Shown: positions 55,332 through 61,108, numbered from the stretch's first letter. The stretch: 64,000 bases of DNA from a virus (IMGVR_UViG_3300036985_006427:45966-109965), one strand, 5' to 3'. Notes: a model not told the origin generated them from the letters alone. Numbers and translations are program-made.

Positions 55332-55391
55332 AATGCCATTCCTTGCACACGAACGTAAATAAAAAAAACCTCAAAAATCTAGTAAAGACCA

Positions 55392-55419
55392 TTGACATGA
55401 AACGCCGATAAGATATAAT
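55392..55419 (+). promoter_or_regulatory. Promoter for 55449 gene
   Basis: TTGACA, 16 bases, TATAAT (-10 at 55414-55419). Confidence 0.8.
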
Positions 55420-55448
55420 AGACAAACGAGAAGTGAACGAAACACCAA

Positions 55449-55622
55449 ATGGAAATCAAGATGAAAACGTACCAAGTAACTTTCAATTGTTCTGACAAAG
55501 TTGTTGTTCTGTATGTTGATTCAATCACAGCAGTGACGGCGATCAAGTTGGCTCACCAGCGTTCAAATGAAACCGGGGTTCTTCAGAATATTGAAGAAAT
55601 CACTTGCAAACTTTTGAAATAG
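55449..55622 (+). CDS. 57-residue protein
   Basis: MEIKMKTYQVTFNCSDKVVV ... ITCKLLK. An in-frame ATG four codons on (55461) is an alternative start. Strand-helix pattern (KVVVLYVDSITAVTAIKLAHQRSNETG) resembles small host-takeover proteins in T4-like early regions, but no family can be named. Confidence 0.55.
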   Translation: MEIKMKTYQVTFNCSDKVVVLYVDSITAVTAIKLAHQRSNETGVLQNIEEITCKLLK

Positions 55623-55631
55623 TGGTATAAT
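55604..55631 (+). promoter_or_regulatory. Promoter for 55667 operon
   Basis: TTGCAA, 16 bases, TATAAT; it overlaps the stop of the preceding gene. Confidence 0.75.
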
Positions 55632-55666
55632 TCACCTGTCTCAACAAATTCTCTAAAAGGGTTTTT

Positions 55667-55894
55667 ATGGTAAATTCTTCTGATATTTTCGATCAACTGA
55701 CCGACGACACCGTAACGGCTTGGCTGTCTGACTCTTCAATGAGTAAAATTGTTTTTGGTCGATTGTCAACAATCTGGAAAAGTCCCAAGGGTATAACCCT
55801 CTATCTCACAAGTCGTCGAACTGTGAGTTGGAGAATGTCAAGTGTAATTGCCGACGAAGTTTTATCACAGTACAGAAGTCACAGCGACCTTTAA
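55667..55894 (+). CDS. Unknown 75-residue protein
   Basis: MVNSSDIFDQLTDDTVTAWL ... RSHSDL. AAAAGGGTTTTT precedes ATG, a leader also seen before 57123 and 63087. Mixed fold (IVFGRLSTIWKSPKGITLYLTSRRTVSW). First of three closely spaced genes (55667, 55910, 56068). No family recognised. Confidence 0.6.
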   Translation: MVNSSDIFDQLTDDTVTAWLSDSSMSKIVFGRLSTIWKSPKGITLYLTSRRTVSWRMSSVIADEVLSQYRSHSDL

Positions 55895-55909
55895 AGAAAG
55901 AATTTTTCG

Positions 55910-56071
55910 ATGCATAGTTTGAGTCAAGAGCAGCTTCTCATCATCGTTCGCGGCCTTTCTTTGTATATTATTGATCAAATCAAAGACGGTGACGTTGACA
56001 ACGCAGAAAAAACTGCTAAAATTATCTCTGAAGCGTCTCATTCTTTACATGTTTTTGAAGGGTTAAAATGA
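55910..56071 (+). CDS. 53-residue helical protein
   Basis: MHSLSQEQLLIIVRGLSLYI ... HVFEGLK. The stop overlaps the next start as ATGA (56068-56071), so the pair is coupled. Two predicted amphipathic helices; unknown function. Confidence 0.55.
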   Translation: MHSLSQEQLLIIVRGLSLYIIDQIKDGDVDNAEKTAKIISEASHSLHVFEGLK

Positions 56072-56337
56072 ACATTCGTACAGCGATCGATAAGATTCTC
56101 AGACATGGTTGTCGCTCAGATAGAAAACTGCCATTCTCGGCAGATGCAACATTCATAGCAAGAGCAAAAGCGGCATACAGGAGGAATCTGGAAAATCCGG
56201 GCGATTGTGCTGGTGATAAATTCCTGCTTTTGGGGCTTTCAATCGCAGAAGCCCACGTTGGAACTGGTCCGGGTTGGATTCCAGAAGTCCAGAGATACGG
56301 CGTAAATTATGCCGAAATTCTGGAAAATAAAGTATAA
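56068..56337 (+). CDS. Unknown 89-residue protein
   Basis: MNIRTAIDKILRHGCRSDRK ... NYAEILENKV, basic N-terminal half, helical (IARAKAAYRRNLENPGD). Coupled to the previous gene by ATGA and followed by tract hairpin 3. No family recognised. Confidence 0.6.
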   Translation: MNIRTAIDKILRHGCRSDRKLPFSADATFIARAKAAYRRNLENPGDCAGDKFLLLGLSIAEAHVGTGPGWIPEVQRYGVNYAEILENKV

Positions 56338-56378
56338 ACAAAAACCATTATTTTAAATCAAATGTGATATGGAGGAAC

Positions 56379-56399
56379 AAAAAAGGGGGGCCCTTTTTT
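56379..56399 (+). terminator. Tract hairpin 3 (A6-G6-C3-T6)
   Basis: Stem AAAAAAGGG / CCCTTTTTT with GGG loop, 41 bases after the stop of the 56068 gene. Confidence 0.8.
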
Positions 56400-56500
56400 A
56401 TTTCCATTTGTTGCAGGATCTTTTTTAAAAGATTGTTTCCCTTTTACTCAAGTCGGCCATTGATTTTGGTCGATAAATAGAGTACAAAGGGAGACTAGCA

Positions 56501-56704
56501 ATGAAGAGTTTTTTTGTTGTAGCGTTGTTTTGTTGTGGTTGTGTTGTGCCGAGCGGTTCACAGGTAAAGGTGAAAGCGACATGTTTCAACGTGCTGAGCC
56601 CATACCCTACGGTTGAAGTTGAGGTCACCATAACAAATCAAACCGTGAAAACTGAAAAGAAAAAATCATTTTCGCTCTTGACATTTGCCGACAAAGAGCT
56701 ATAA
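56501..56704 (+). CDS. Small exported protein, possible lipoprotein
   Basis: 67 residues with a signal-like start (MKSFFVVALFCCGCVVPSGS): one Lys, a hydrophobic core and clustered Cys. The lipobox is not canonical, so lipoprotein status is uncertain. The mature part is beta-rich (VEVEVTITNQTVKTEKKKSFSLL). AAAGGGAG precedes ATG. It could be a small envelope protein involved in exclusion or lysis; inference only. Confidence 0.55.
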   Translation: MKSFFVVALFCCGCVVPSGSQVKVKATCFNVLSPYPTVEVEVTITNQTVKTEKKKSFSLLTFADKEL

Positions 56705-56705
56705 T
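56678..56705 (+). promoter_or_regulatory. Promoter for 56766 operon
   Basis: TTGACA, 16 bases, TATAAT (-10 at 56700-56705). The -10 box overlaps the end of the preceding gene. Confidence 0.8.
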
Positions 56706-56765
56706 ACACATGTAACGTCAGACGTGATTTGGTCAATAACTTGTTTTTTTTTGGAAGAAGTACAC

Positions 56766-56984
56766 ATGAAGACGCACACTACGCATTCAGCAAGGTTGCA
56801 GAGTTCTTACATCTCATATTCAGGAAGCCTAGAGCTTCGTCTGAGTGATTCTGAAGAAATTCAGATCGAAGCCACTATTGATCAGCTTCGTTCTCTGCAG
56901 CGTCAGATTGAAGACCGTGTCAAGTCTCTTGATCTGAGAGCTATTGAAAATCTCAAAGAACGAATGGGGGTTGTAGATGAATAA
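56766..56984 (+). CDS. Unknown 72-residue coiled-coil protein
   Basis: From MKTHTTHSARLQSSYISYSG. GGAAG lies before ATG; the frame is open further upstream but only into the promoter. The C-terminal half is a heptad-like helix (IEATIDQLRSLQRQIEDRV). It overlaps the 56977 gene. Confidence 0.6.
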   Translation: MKTHTTHSARLQSSYISYSGSLELRLSDSEEIQIEATIDQLRSLQRQIEDRVKSLDLRAIENLKERMGVVDE

Positions 56985-57126
56985 TATTCAACAGGCGGTT
57001 GTCAAGGCTGGAACGGTCTTGACAGTTGGCAAGGTCATCGCCATCAAGAATGACCATGTTTTGGTTGATTCAAACGGTAGTGTTCAAAGGTTTACATTTA
57101 GTCAAATTGAAGGGTTTTTAGCATGA
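56977..57126 (+). CDS. 49-residue protein
   Basis: MNNIQQAVVKAGTVLTVGKV ... FTFSQIEGFLA; a small beta-barrel-like pattern (VLTVGKVIAIKNDHVLVDSNG). It overlaps its upstream neighbour by 8 bases and the next gene by ATGA, forming a three-gene coupled set. Confidence 0.55.
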   Translation: MNNIQQAVVKAGTVLTVGKVIAIKNDHVLVDSNGSVQRFTFSQIEGFLA

Positions 57127-57326
57127 TGGTTGATCTGTACAACAAGCGTAATGAACGCAACGTTACTTTCCTGTATCCTGTCCATGGAACGAAGAATATT
57201 CTTCGAAATGTAATTGGCAAGAAAATTGCTAGTTTCACAGGGCCGAATGGAAAAGGCATTACAGTGCAAGAAGCAAACGGAGATTGTCGGTCCTTCTCGC
57301 TGAAAAAGTGTGTGGCCTCACTATAA
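57123..57326 (+). CDS. Unknown 67-residue protein
   Basis: MMVDLYNKRNERNVTFLYPV ... SFSLKKCVASL, basic. Two adjacent ATG codons; GAAGGGTTTTTAGC lies upstream. The second half (KIASFTGPNGKGITVQEANGD) resembles the beta pattern of the preceding protein. Followed by a strong terminator. Confidence 0.6.
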   Translation: MMVDLYNKRNERNVTFLYPVHGTKNILRNVIGKKIASFTGPNGKGITVQEANGDCRSFSLKKCVASL

Positions 57327-57350
57327 ACTGGCCAGTTCAATTTGAACGGA

Positions 57351-57385
57351 AGAAAGCGACCCTGAAAATGGGTCGCTTCTTCTTT
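57351..57385 (+). terminator. Intrinsic terminator
   Basis: Perfect stem AAGCGACCC / GGGTCGCTT with a 7-base loop, followed by CTTCTTTTCT. A tract hairpin follows about 45 bases later, so this unit has two terminators in series. Confidence 0.85.
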
Positions 57386-57427
57386 TCTCACAAATAATAT
57401 ATATTGAGTTGCAAACACGCACACAAT

Positions 57428-57448
57428 AAAAAAGGGCCCCCCTTTTTT
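57428..57448 (+). terminator. Tract hairpin 4 (A6-G3-C6-T6)
   Basis: C-loop orientation, as in hairpin 1. Starts a roughly 120-base cassette that is repeated at 58644-58764. Confidence 0.75.
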
Positions 57449-57547
57449 ATTTCGCATTGTTGCACAACAAAATAAATTTTGCAATCTCCAAAAAAAAACA
57501 ATTAATCACACTCTTGCCATTGACTAAAAGAGTCGATATGTTATAAT
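57449..57547 (+). repeat. Terminator-promoter cassette, copy 1
   Basis: 99 bases after the tract hairpin through the -10 box are about 90% identical to 58666-58764. It contains a GCATTGTTGC-like inverted element, an AT-rich part and the promoter. Confidence 0.85.
57520..57547 (+). promoter_or_regulatory. Promoter for 57610 gene
   Basis: TTGACT, 16 bases, TATAAT (-10 at 57542-57547). Confidence 0.8.
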
Positions 57548-57609
57548 ACGGAAGTGAAGTGTGGATGTGACGAATGGTTTGGTTTTCTTCTTGTTCGGGA
57601 TTTTTGATC

Positions 57610-57786
57610 ATGCAGATTCTAGTTGGTTCATCGTATCCGGGAAATTTCATCACTCGTCCAGAGCCTGTAAACTCGGCCACTTGTGAGACAATCGCTCACC
57701 ATGTCACCGAGGGTGTTGGTGATCATGAGCAGTTCATGACACGCAAACAGAAAACCATCCGAGATCTGATGTTGGCAGGATTCTAG
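57610..57786 (+). CDS. 58-residue protein
   Basis: MQILVGSSYPGNFITRPEPV ... IRDLMLAGF. TCGGGATTTTTGATC precedes ATG, matching the GGGTTTTT-type leader of other genes here; an upstream ATG at 57574 is also open. Unknown function. Confidence 0.55.
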   Translation: MQILVGSSYPGNFITRPEPVNSATCETIAHHVTEGVGDHEQFMTRKQKTIRDLMLAGF

Positions 57787-57805
57787 AAAAAATGGTTTTT
57801 GTCCC

Positions 57806-57833
57806 TTGACATCGTCCTTCAGTATGATAGAAT
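57806..57833 (+). promoter_or_regulatory. Promoter of leaderless gene 57840
   Basis: TTGACA, 16 bases, TAGAAT, then six bases to ATG. Confidence 0.8.
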
Positions 57834-57839
57834 ACACTC

Positions 57840-58166
57840 ATGAGAACAAGCATCAAAACCATGGTTAAAACGAACACAACAACGGGCCAGCGTCACGCAT
57901 CGCTGACTTTCTGGACACGCGATGAAAAGGGAAACCTACGTGGAATTTGGGTATCTGGCAGCACATTCTCGAACTCTGGAGACTCGATTCTTGGAATTCG
58001 GATGACTGGTCATCAGGGGGTTTCAAGCGAAATCTTCAATAGTCTTGACAATTCTGTCGAATTCGGCACAATCCATGGAATGGTCAAAGCACGGATTTCC
58101 GGAAATCGGATTTTTGTCAAAATTCCCCACGGAGTGGCTATGGATCACGAGCCACTTCCTGTATAA
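57840..58166 (+). CDS. Unknown 108-residue protein, leaderless
   Basis: MRTSIKTMVKTNTTTGQRHA ... DHEPLPV. The ATG is seven bases after the -10 box, where transcription should start, and no ribosome site exists. Beta-rich (ASLTFWTRDEKGNLRGIWV, FGTIHGMVKARISGNRIFV). No family recognised. Confidence 0.65.
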   Translation: MRTSIKTMVKTNTTTGQRHASLTFWTRDEKGNLRGIWVSGSTFSNSGDSILGIRMTGHQGVSSEIFNSLDNSVEFGTIHGMVKARISGNRIFVKIPHGVAMDHEPLPV

Positions 58167-58173
58167 TACCAAC

Positions 58174-58199
58174 ACAGCCGGACGATCTCCGGCAAAACC
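58174..58199 (+). repeat. 5' leader hairpin repeat, copy 1
   Basis: 26 bases with hairpin GCCGGA-CGATC-TCCGGC, exactly repeated at 58932-58957. Here a TATAAT at 58162-58167 would place the transcript start at the first base of the repeat, so the mRNA begins with a stable hairpin. The matching -35 is not clear. Confidence 0.75.
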
Positions 58200-58229
58200 A
58201 CTCCTCACTTCCTCGCAAGGACCTGCACT

Positions 58230-58547
58230 ATGATCGTTCACCCCGGCATGTCTGGCTACGCTACTGGCTTTGGCTTCATTGGCAACCCGTACTTCCATGG
58301 TGACATCCACTGGCGTCTCAAGGACGGGGACACCGTAATGGAGTGCGAGAGTACTCACCCTAGGGCTATGCCTGTGCAGGAAGCGTATGACGAGCTGCGT
58401 CGTAGGTTTGACGAGGAGAATGCCGCATGGGAGTGTGAGGCGGCTCGCCTAGACGACATGTATGAGTCTGCCCGATATGAGGCGATGCTGGAGGCCGAAT
58501 GGGCTCCCATCGAGCGGCTCTATGCCATTCAGGATTCCCTCTCGTAG
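58230..58547 (+). CDS. Unknown acidic 105-residue protein
   Basis: MIVHPGMSGYATGFGFIGNP ... AIQDSLS. AAGGA precedes ATG. C-terminal half is one long acidic helix (AYDELRRRFDEENAAWECEA). More GC-rich than the neighbouring genes by eye. Stop is followed by a GGGGGC ... GCCCCT stem (about 58574-58592). Confidence 0.65.
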   Translation: MIVHPGMSGYATGFGFIGNPYFHGDIHWRLKDGDTVMECESTHPRAMPVQEAYDELRRRFDEENAAWECEAARLDDMYESARYEAMLEAEWAPIERLYAIQDSLS

Positions 58548-58643
58548 GGTGGCCTGATTGGTTCCGCTAGGGAGGGGGCTGAAAGGCCCCTATCCTCCTG
58601 TTGTATTTTTGTTTCTTGCCGATCACGCCGCGAGCATTTTTTT

Positions 58644-58665
58644 AAAAAAAGGGGGGCCCTTTTTT
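58644..58665 (+). terminator. Tract hairpin 5 (A7-G6-C3-T6)
   Basis: Same family; start of cassette copy 2, 1,216 bases from hairpin 4. Confidence 0.8.
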
Positions 58666-58764
58666 ATTTCGCATTGTTGAACAACAAAATAAATTTTGCA
58701 ATCTCCGAAAAAAAACAATTAATCACACTGTTGCAGTTGACTAAAAGTGTCGATATATTATAAT
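58666..58764 (+). repeat. Terminator-promoter cassette, copy 2
   Basis: About 90% identical to 57449-57547 up to the -10 box, then unrelated: copy 1 drives a protein gene, copy 2 drives a tRNA. Confidence 0.85.
58737..58764 (+). promoter_or_regulatory. Promoter of tRNA-Met
   Basis: TTGACT, 16 bases, TATAAT (-10 at 58759-58764). Confidence 0.8.
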
Positions 58765-58784
58765 GAGGGTGTGAGGTATGAACG

Positions 58785-58857
58785 GGGCTGGTAGCTTAAC
58801 GGTCAAAGCAGCGAACTCATAATTCGTTGATTGCGAGTTCGAATCTCGCCCGGCCCA
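58785..58857 (+). tRNA. tRNA-Met (CAT)
   Basis: 73 bases. Acceptor GGGCTGG / CCGGCCC, D arm GCTTAACGGTCAAAGC, anticodon stem GCGAA / TTCGT with loop CTCATAA (anticodon CAT), T arm GCGAG-TTCGAAT-CTCGC, discriminator A. CCA is not encoded. It could be elongator Met or a lysidine-type Ile tRNA. Confidence 0.92.
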
Positions 58858-58891
58858 TTCTGGAAAATTCGAATAATCTTCTGATCAGCTC

Positions 58892-58919
58892 TTGACATCG
58901 TCCTTCTATCTGATATAAT
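58892..58919 (+). promoter_or_regulatory. Promoter of the 58926 transcript
   Basis: TTGACA, 16 bases, TATAAT, nearly the same as the promoter at 57806-57833. Six bases follow to an ATG that opens a 13-codon frame only. Confidence 0.8.
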
Positions 58920-58931
58920 ACACTCATGAGA

Positions 58932-58957
58932 ACAGCCGGACGATCTCCGGCAAAACC
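58932..58957 (+). repeat. 5' leader hairpin repeat, copy 2
   Basis: Identical to 58174-58199; lies six bases inside the predicted transcript start of the candidate RNA. Confidence 0.8.
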
Positions 58958-59134
58958 GGCCATATAGACGGAAGCCATGTGCGACCGCGTGACCGGCGTT
59001 ATCTCTCGGGACTATGGAAGACCGAGACACCTAGCAAAAGAAAATCTTCGGGAGTCGATGCCTTTGGGCTAATTTGCTGAGCTTCCCAGTCTCAAGACTT
59101 GACATGGGAATAGGCAGGCTTAAAGTCTCTATTT

Positions 59135-59208
59135 AGCGGACTTACCTAGCGGTCCAACAGGGCTGACGCGAAGGGTTTGGCTTAGTGGTTCGATTCCACA
59201 GTCCGCTT
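59135..59208 (+). tRNA. tRNA-like element (possibly Phe GAA), degenerate
   Basis: Acceptor AGCGGAC / GTCCGCT (7 perfect pairs), D-loop-like AGCGGTCCAAC and T loop GTGG-TTCGATT-CCAC are clear. The anticodon arm is poor: the best fold, CTGAC / GTTTG with one mismatch, has loop GCGAAGG, so GAA would be the anticodon but U33 is missing. It may be a decayed tRNA or a tRNA-shaped part of the larger RNA. Confidence 0.35.
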
Positions 59209-59507
59209 TCTTGCAAGACGGTTTATGGTCATTGGTTTCTCATTCTAAGAGTTGCACCGTAAGCAACATAAAGAAGCGACGTCAACAGGTTTCGGAAACT
59301 CACTGACGAAAACTTGAGTTTGTCCCGTAGAATTGTTTGGTTCAGCAGGTTCAGTTCTTCAACGTTGTAAGAAATGAGAACCGCCGGTTTCGAAGAAATA
59401 AAGTGTCACGTCCGAACGGTCAACAGCCGATTCCTCCAGCGATTGGAGTGGACCTAGGGGGAAACCTGTGAACACGCCGAACGCCATAATTATTTTGTTT
59501 CCAGCTC

Positions 59508-59535
59508 TTGACAATCAAAATGAGTCTGCTATAAT
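59508..59535 (+). promoter_or_regulatory. Promoter of tRNA-Glu
   Basis: TTGACA, 16 bases, TATAAT (-10 at 59530-59535). Confidence 0.82.
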
Positions 59536-59545
59536 CTGTGAACAA

Positions 59546-59617
59546 GGCCCCATAGTTGTACGGTTATGACGCCGCACTTTCACTGCGGAGGAGTGGGATC
59601 GTCCCCCACTGGGGTCA
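59546..59617 (+). tRNA. tRNA-Glu (TTC) with atypical T loop
   Basis: 72 bases. Acceptor GGCCCCA / TGGGGTC, D arm GTTGTACGGTTATGAC, anticodon stem CCGCA / TGCGG with loop CTTTCAC (anticodon TTC). T stem GTGGG / CCCAC, loop ATCGTCC instead of TTCRANY, so the usual U54 and A58 are absent. Discriminator A, CCA not encoded. Confidence 0.82.
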
Positions 59618-59654
59618 ATACTGATCAGATCAATCTCAATTGATCAGGTCTGTC

Positions 59655-59752
59655 ATCTCTGTGATGTAAGGCAAACATGCCCGCACTCAGTATTCGTCCT
59701 GAGAAAACGAAGAAAAGCAGGGAAATGAGGGTTTCGAAGTCCCTCCAGAGAT
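59655..59752 (+). ncRNA. tRNA-like multibranch element
   Basis: Closing stem ATCTCTG / CAGAGAT (7 perfect pairs), then hairpins ATGT-AAGGCAA-ACAT, CTCAG / CTGAG and GAGGG-TTTCGAAGT-CCCTC. The order imitates D, anticodon and T arms, but loop sizes and linkers are wrong for a functional tRNA. It lies in the tRNA-Glu transcript. Confidence 0.3.
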
Positions 59753-59766
59753 CTTTAAAAAAGCCA

Positions 59767-59880
59767 GCCTATTACATTGGTTCGAATCCAATACGTTAGA
59801 ACGATATATCGTTCGTCGCAAGATGACCGGATGATTCCGGTTGGGCGTTCGTCTAGTGGTCAGGACGATAGGCATTTTTT
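59767..59880 (+). other. Inverted-order tRNA halves (permuted tRNA candidate)
   Basis: A 3' half comes first: GCCTAT, TAC, T arm ATTGG-TTCGAAT-CCAAT, acceptor strand ACGTTAG and A (59767-59800). After 41 bases with two hairpins comes a 5' half: TGGGCGT, TC, D arm GTCTAGTGGTCAGGAC, G, ATAGGC (59842-59873). ATAGGC/GCCTAT is a perfect 6-bp anticodon stem; the acceptor pairs 6 of 7 with three wobbles. The 5' half then runs straight into tract hairpin 6. Two decayed tRNAs remain an alternative. Confidence 0.3.
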
Positions 59881-59881
59881 T

Positions 59882-59905
59882 AAAAAAAAGGGGGGGGCCT
59901 TTTTT
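59882..59905 (+). terminator. Tract hairpin 6 (A8-G8-C2-T6)
   Basis: Weaker stem than the others (only two C). It ends the tRNA-Glu unit. Confidence 0.7.
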
Positions 59906-59969
59906 ATTTCGAGTTATTTAACGTTAACGATTCACGATAAAAATAAATAAAAAATTCCCTGACCAGCTC

Positions 59970-59997
59970 TTGACATTCAATTGCCTTGTGATACAAT
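59970..59997 (+). promoter_or_regulatory. Promoter of leaderless gene 60004
   Basis: TTGACA, 16 bases, TACAAT, six bases, ATG. Confidence 0.8.
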
Positions 59998-60003
59998 ACA
60001 CAC

Positions 60004-60168
60004 ATGAGAACAATCAAAGTGCATTTTTCAAATGGTTACCATCTGTTCACCAACATCAATGGTACGAACGATCACATACTCGCGTATTACATTGGGAAAG
60101 AATTCAATCTTGGTAATGGTGAGCATGATCTGATGGCAGTGGCCACAAAAGTTGAGTTTGTCGATTGA
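60004..60168 (+). CDS. 54-residue protein, leaderless
   Basis: MRTIKVHFSNGYHLFTNING ... VEFVD. No ribosome site; ATG at the predicted +1. The stop TGA overlaps the -35 of the next promoter. Small alpha/beta pattern; unknown function. Its first codons (ATGAGAACA) are shared with the transcripts at 57840 and 58926. Confidence 0.6.
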   Translation: MRTIKVHFSNGYHLFTNINGTNDHILAYYIGKEFNLGNGEHDLMAVATKVEFVD

Positions 60169-60192
60169 CTTTCCTTTTACTGATGGTATAAT
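60165..60192 (+). promoter_or_regulatory. Promoter of leaderless gene 60199
   Basis: TTGACT, 16 bases, TATAAT, six bases, ATG. The whole 28-base promoter is identical to 60503-60530. Confidence 0.82.
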
Positions 60193-60198
60193 CACCCT

Positions 60199-60477
60199 AT
60201 GAAAACAAAACCGACAACAGAATCAAAAGCTAACAAAATTAATTTTTCAATGGTGTTCGTCCCTCCTGAAAAGGACTCTATTGAATACGGATCGGAACTG
60301 ACAGAATACAACGAAGCTAGAGAGTGGCTGGATCAATTTTACCCGTGTACGCAGCGGACAATTGCAACGGGGCGGAAAATCCTGCTGATTGTCGGGACGG
60401 AATCATACGTTGAAGAAGTATGGTCAATGAAAAAAAACAACTATCAAGGTGTCTGTTATCTAGAGTGGATACTGTAA
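60199..60477 (+). CDS. Unknown 92-residue protein, leaderless
   Basis: MKTKPTTESKANKINFSMVF ... CYLEWIL. Lys/Thr-rich start then alpha/beta (EYNEAREWLDQFYPCTQRTI, GRKILLIVGTESYVEEVW). ATG is at the expected transcript start. No family recognised. Confidence 0.65.
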   Translation: MKTKPTTESKANKINFSMVFVPPEKDSIEYGSELTEYNEAREWLDQFYPCTQRTIATGRKILLIVGTESYVEEVWSMKKNNYQGVCYLEWIL

Positions 60478-60502
60478 CACCCTGTGTTTCCTGAGCAGGG
60501 TC

Positions 60503-60530
60503 TTGACTTTCCTTTTACTGATGGTATAAT
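60503..60530 (+). promoter_or_regulatory. Promoter of leaderless gene 60537
   Basis: Exact copy of the 60165-60192 promoter, again six bases before ATG. Confidence 0.82.
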
Positions 60531-60536
60531 TCAGCC

Positions 60537-60746
60537 ATGACTATAACACACGCCGAAACAAGATACTACCAAACGCCACCAGAAGAAAAAACGGTACAGC
60601 AATGTGCCTCACATGGTGATGATCATGCCGCCTATGGCTGGAGCAAACAGATCGACCCACGTTGGTCTGAAGAACAGATTGCCGCATATCGAGAGGCTTA
60701 TGCGAAAGGTATTGAGGCCAAGAAGTCTAGAAGTCTAGAATTCTAG
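60537..60746 (+). CDS. Unknown 69-residue protein, leaderless
   Basis: MTITHAETRYYQTPPEEKTV ... SRSLEF. The C-terminal helix (WSEEQIAAYREAYAKGIEAK) ends in repeated AGAAGTCTAGAA units. A CCCGGC-GTCA-GTCGGG hairpin follows the stop (about 60758-60773). Confidence 0.6.
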   Translation: MTITHAETRYYQTPPEEKTVQQCASHGDDHAAYGWSKQIDPRWSEEQIAAYREAYAKGIEAKKSRSLEF

Positions 60747-60779
60747 ACCATAAATAACCCGGCGTCAGTCGGGTGACAC

Positions 60780-61070
60780 ACAGGGGGCTTTAGGCCTAGG
60801 GCCATCACGGTTAAATCTCGAACTGTCGCGGCGGAACGAGCACCTAGCACGGGGAAACCCTAATACCCTGTGTTTCTTTCAGAAACACTATGCCCACTTA
60901 GTTTATGCCAGCGAAAACACAAGAGCGGACTCGGAAGCACGGATCGATACGTGTGGAAGGCGACAGCCTAATTACCTGTCAGCAAACCAATCTTGAAAAT
61001 GGGGTGCGAAGCCCTGAGTGGGAGCTTATGAATTAGCTAAACCATGCGATTCGCCCGAAATGGCGGCGGC
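60780..61070 (+). ncRNA. Candidate structured RNA
   Basis: No gene lies between 60747 and 61264. Visible stems: CTCG ... CGAG followed by CACCTAGC (about 60818-60850), CACGGGG / CCCTGTG (about 60848-60872), GTGTTTCT-TTC-AGAAACAC (about 60870-60888), GACAG / CTGTC (about 60963-60981) and TGCGA / TCGCA (about 61044-61077). A long-range 9-bp stem CCCACTTAG (60893-60901) / CTGAGTGGG (61014-61022) closes about 130 bases. The CTCG/CGAG + ACCTAGC block also occurs near 59009-59037. Confidence 0.4.
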
Positions 61071-61081
61071 ATTCGCACAAT

Positions 61082-61108
61082 AAAAAAAAGGGGGGGCCCT
61101 TTTTTTTG
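61082..61108 (+). terminator. Tract hairpin 7 (A8-G7-C3-T9)
   Basis: Same family, ending the structured RNA unit. Confidence 0.8.

Larger units (their letters stand above)
58926..59500 (+). ncRNA. Candidate large ornate RNA between tRNAs
   Basis: About 570 bases with no credible gene between a strong promoter and the next promoter at 59508. It starts with the shared GCCGGA-CGATC-TCCGGC hairpin. Further stems include CTCGG ... CCGAG (about 59009-59030), AGCGGAC / GTCCGCT (59135-59207, enclosing a tRNA-like fold) and GTTGC-ACCGTAA-GCAAC (about 59250). Size and setting next to tRNAs in a phage resemble ROOL and GOLLD RNAs, but I cannot test the consensus. Confidence 0.45.

Noticed and set aside
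56700-56715. Start-stop minigene (ATG TAA) just after a TATAAT box
   Set aside because: The expected transcript start falls inside the ATG, so the start codon would not be in the RNA.
58803-59030. 75-codon minus-strand frame over tRNA-Met
   Set aside because: It lies antisense to the tRNA and its downstream promoter; no ribosome site.
58926-59500. Group I intron, tmRNA or RNase P RNA
   Set aside because: No group I P7-type pairing, no tmRNA tag frame or tRNA-like end pair, and no conserved RNase P P4 sequence could be seen.
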